NCBI RefSeq assembly: GCF_949987535.1
Contig: NC_080081.1
Span: forward strand, 53,392,153 to 53,456,152
Source of the DNA: Balaenoptera acutorostrata
Lineage: Eukaryota > Chordata > Mammalia > Artiodactyla > Balaenopteridae
DNA: 64,000 bases
Direction: 5' to 3'
Position 1 is the first letter of the stretch. Each line of letters starts with the position of its first letter. Shown in pieces: positions 61,420 through 64,000 of this stretch. The position numbers and the translations under genes were made by a program. Under the pieces are notes generated by a model. It saw only the letters and a list, made by a program, of their open reading frames with translations, made no database searches and had not been told where the DNA came from.

Positions 61420-61668
61420 TTTATTTAAAATTTTTTTACAATTGTGGTAAGAACGCTTAACATGAGATCTACCCTCTTAAAAAACGTTTCAAGTGCACAA
61501 TACAGTATTGTTAATTCTAGACATAATGTAGTACAATAGATCTCCAGAGCTTATTCATTTCATACAACTGAAACTTTATAGCAGTTGGAGTGCACTTCCC
61601 CATTTCTCTCTCCTCCTAGTCTCTAGCAACCACATTCTGCTTTCTGCTTCTAAGTGTTTTGTACGAGA
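61420..61668 (-). mobile_element. Old L1 3' UTR fragment
   Basis: Minus-strand L1 3' end: plus strand reads GTGGTAAGAACGCTTAACAT, GAGATCTACCCTCTTAA, AATACAGTATTGTTAATTCT, CATACAACTGAAACTTTATA. Confidence 0.85.
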
Positions 61669-62470
61669 CGATATGCTTAGCAACTGCCAAAATTTAAATA
61701 AGTTATCAATTTATTTGTTTATGGCAGCCATTAGCACCAAGACACGGTACCGGTTAAAACCTTAAAAACAAACTCAAGGTGAACTCTTGCATCTGACCAT
61801 GATGGAATAAGTGGGGATGGATTTGCTTGTCTTAACAGAAAATCGGAAAAGTGAATAAAATATATAAAAGAAAGGTTTTCAGATATTAGACCAAACAAAC
61901 AAACAAACAAAACCAACAACAACCCAGGACTGTGATTCCTAAGAGAATGAAAACAAAAAAGGAAGTACTCCAGTTACGCTAGGTTTCTGCTTGGGAGCAA
62001 TTTTGGGTTCATGTACAAGAAGGTGAAAATTTGATTTAAGGAAAAAGAAATCGAAGTTCAGAGGGAATTAGATAGCTGGAATGTGCGGAACAGAGGCTGT
62101 GGGGAGAGGGAACTGAGGAGTTGTTTTTAATGAGCATAAGATTACAGTTTTACAAGATGAAAAAGTTCGGGAAATTGGTTGCACAGCAATGTGAATATGC
62201 TTAACAAAGATTAAGATAGCAAATTTTATGTTATGGTGAAATAAAAATATTTTACCACAATTAACAAAACAACAAAATAGAACAAGAGGGAAAAAATTAA
62301 CAGATGAAATAAATAAAAATATTATAAGATGAGAGTCTTGCACCCCATCATTACTGGTTAAGGACACTGAATATAAATGGTACAAATACTGTGATTTTTT
62401 AAAAAATATTCAACTGCATGATTTAATTATGGGCATAATGAAGCTTCACACATTGCAAAATCACTTATTA
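61669..62470. other. Unassigned sequence
   Basis: No gene or repeat recognised. It has a short AAAC repeat at 61893-61911. The 105-codon minus-strand frame at 62385-62068 has no known domain. Confidence 0.4.
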
Positions 62471-62490
62471 AAGTGGCTGTTTTTTAAATT

Positions 62491-62524
62491 TATGTATGTA
62501 TGTATGTATGTATGTATGTATGTA
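62491..62524. repeat. (TATG)n microsatellite at the L1 tail
   Basis: About eight TATG units directly beyond the 3' end of the minus-strand L1, probably grown from its A-rich tail. Confidence 0.93.
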
Positions 62525-64000
62525 TTTTTTTTAGCATCATTGGAGTATAACTGCTTTACGATGGTGTGACAGTTTCTGCTGTATTACAAAGTGAATCAGC
62601 TATACATATACATATATCTCCATATCTCCTCCCTCTTGTGTCTCCCTCCCACCCTCCCTCTCACTCCTCTAGGTGGACACAAAGCACCGAGCTGATCTCC
62701 ATGTGCTATGCAGCTGCTTCCCACTAGCTATCTGTTTTACATTTGGTAGTGTATATATGCCCATGCCACACTCTCACTTCGTCCCAGCTTACCCTTCCCC
62801 CTCCCTGTGTCCTCAAGTCCATTCTCTACATCTGTGTCTTTATTCTTGCCCTGCACCTAGGTTCTTCGGAACTTTTTTTTTTTTTTTTTTTTTAGATTCC
62901 ATATATATATGTATTAGCATATGGTATTTATTTTTCCCTTTCTGAGTTACTTCACTCTGTATGACAGTCTCTAGGTCCATCCACCTCACTACAAATAACT
63001 CAATTTCATTTATTTTTATGGCTGAGTACTTTTCCGTTGTATATATGTGCCACATCTTCTTTATCCATTCACCTGTCAATAGACAATTAGGTTGCTTCCA
63101 TATCCTGTCTATTGTAAACAGAGCTGCAATGAACATTTTGGTACATGACACTTTTTGAATTATGGTTTTCTCTGGGTATATGCCCAGTAGTGGGATTGCT
63201 GGGTCAAATGGTAGTTCTATTTTTAGTTTTTTAAGGAACCTCCATACTGTTATCCATAGTGGCTGTATCAATTTACATTCCTACCAACAGTGCAAGAGGG
63301 TTCCCTTTGCTCCACACCCTCACCAGCATTTATTGTTTGTGGAATTTTTGATGATGGCCATTCTGACTGGTGTGAGGTGATGCCTCACTGTAGTTTTGAT
63401 TTGCATTTCTCTAATGATCAGTGATGTTGAGCATCCTTTCATGTGTTTGTTGGCAATCTGTATGTCTTCTTTAGAGAAATGTCTATTTAGGTCTTCTGCC
63501 CATTTTTGGATTGGGTTGTTTGCTTTTCTGATATTGAGCTGCAGGAACTGCTTGTATATTTTGGAGATTAATCCTTTGTCAGTTGCTTCATTTACAAATA
63601 TTTTCTCCCATTCTGAGGGTTGTCTTTTTGTCTTGTTTATAGTTTCCCTTGCTGTGCCAAAGCTTTTAAGTTTCATTAGGTCCCATTTGTTTATTTTTGT
63701 TTTTATTTCCATTTCTTTAGGAGGTGGGTCAAAAAGGATCTTGCTGTGATTTATGTCATAGAGTGTTCTGCCTATGTTTTCCTCTAAGAGTTTTATAGTG
63801 TCTGACCTTACATTTAAGTCTTTAATCCATTCTGAGTTTATTTTTGTGTATGGTGCTAGGGAGTGTTCTAATTTCATTCTTTTACATGTAGCTGTACAGT
63901 TTTCCCAGCACCACTTATTGAAGAGGCTCTCTTCTCTCCATTGTGTATTCTTGCCTCCTTTATCAAATGTAAGGTGACCATATGAAGCACTCTGATCTAA
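62525..64000 (-). mobile_element. L1 LINE, 3' end with tail
   Basis: The 3' part of a minus-strand cetartiodactyl-type L1. It runs from the A-rich tail end (about 62525) through the 3' UTR (62540-62890) into ORF2, and leaves the window at 64000. It matches the L1 at 15490-18836 closely over the shared ORF2 C-terminal region, but its 3' UTR is of a different type: on the plus strand it carries CTCCCTCTTGTGTCTCCCTC, GCACCGAGCTGATCTCCATG and AGCTTACCCTTCCCCCTCCC. The 5' end and the target-site duplication are not both visible. Confidence 0.93.
62885..64000 (-). pseudogene. L1 ORF2 C-terminal part, frameshifted
   Basis: ORF2 remnant in two frames: 63877-63320 (185 codons; [20 protein letters not shown] and the [17 protein letters not shown] region) and 63271-62840 (143 codons; [28 protein letters not shown]). 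The frame changes between 63320 and 63271, in the cysteine-rich motif region. The second frame overruns the natural ORF2 end into the A-rich 3' UTR start (a run of lysines). The reverse transcriptase part lies outside the window. Confidence 0.9.

Overview
This window looks like mammalian nuclear DNA from a gene-poor, AT-rich region. I found no host protein-coding gene, no conserved exon I could recognise, and no intact RNA gene. Four tRNA-derived SINEs of the CHR type found in whales and hippos (near 6.9, 10.3, 32.1 and 50.7 kb), L1 elements of the cetartiodactyl type, and no recognised ruminant-type BovB or Bov-tA element together suggest a cetacean. That assignment is inference from repeat content only. 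Nearly every longer reading frame falls inside a retrotransposon or is a short chance frame.

Layout: 1-3905 is the 5' part of a minus-strand L1 with its whole 5' UTR, a broken ORF1 and the start of a broken ORF2; it runs off the left edge. 3.9-9.7 kb is mostly unassigned, with one SINE and one L1 3' end. 9.7-12.7 kb holds two old minus-strand L1 fragments, one carrying a nested CHR-1-type SINE. 13.2-13.7 kb is a Tigger-type DNA transposon. 15.38-18.84 kb is the highlight: a chimeric retrogene made of a complete U6 snRNA copy fused to a 5'-truncated L1, flanked by a target-site duplication. A 152-bp patch inside its L1 part repeats the host flank plus the first part of U6. 19.7-20.9 and 23.1-23.8 kb are old L1 pieces with microsatellites. 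27.0-28.4 kb holds two solo LTRs lying 380 bp apart, each with TG...CA ends and a 4-bp duplication. From 30 to 62 kb the window is old unique-looking DNA with MIR, L2, MaLR and other LTR pieces, L1 fragments, a second Tigger element and several microsatellites. 62.5-64.0 kb is the 3' end of another minus-strand L1 that runs off the right edge.

Nothing here works as a pathway. The window records successive insertions: L2 and MIR first, then old L1, DNA transposons and LTRs, then cetartiodactyl L1 and CHR SINEs. I found no previously undescribed functional system. The best candidate for a second look is the U6-L1 chimera, because of the templated internal copy of its own 5' junction and a 577-codon open frame that starts within U6.
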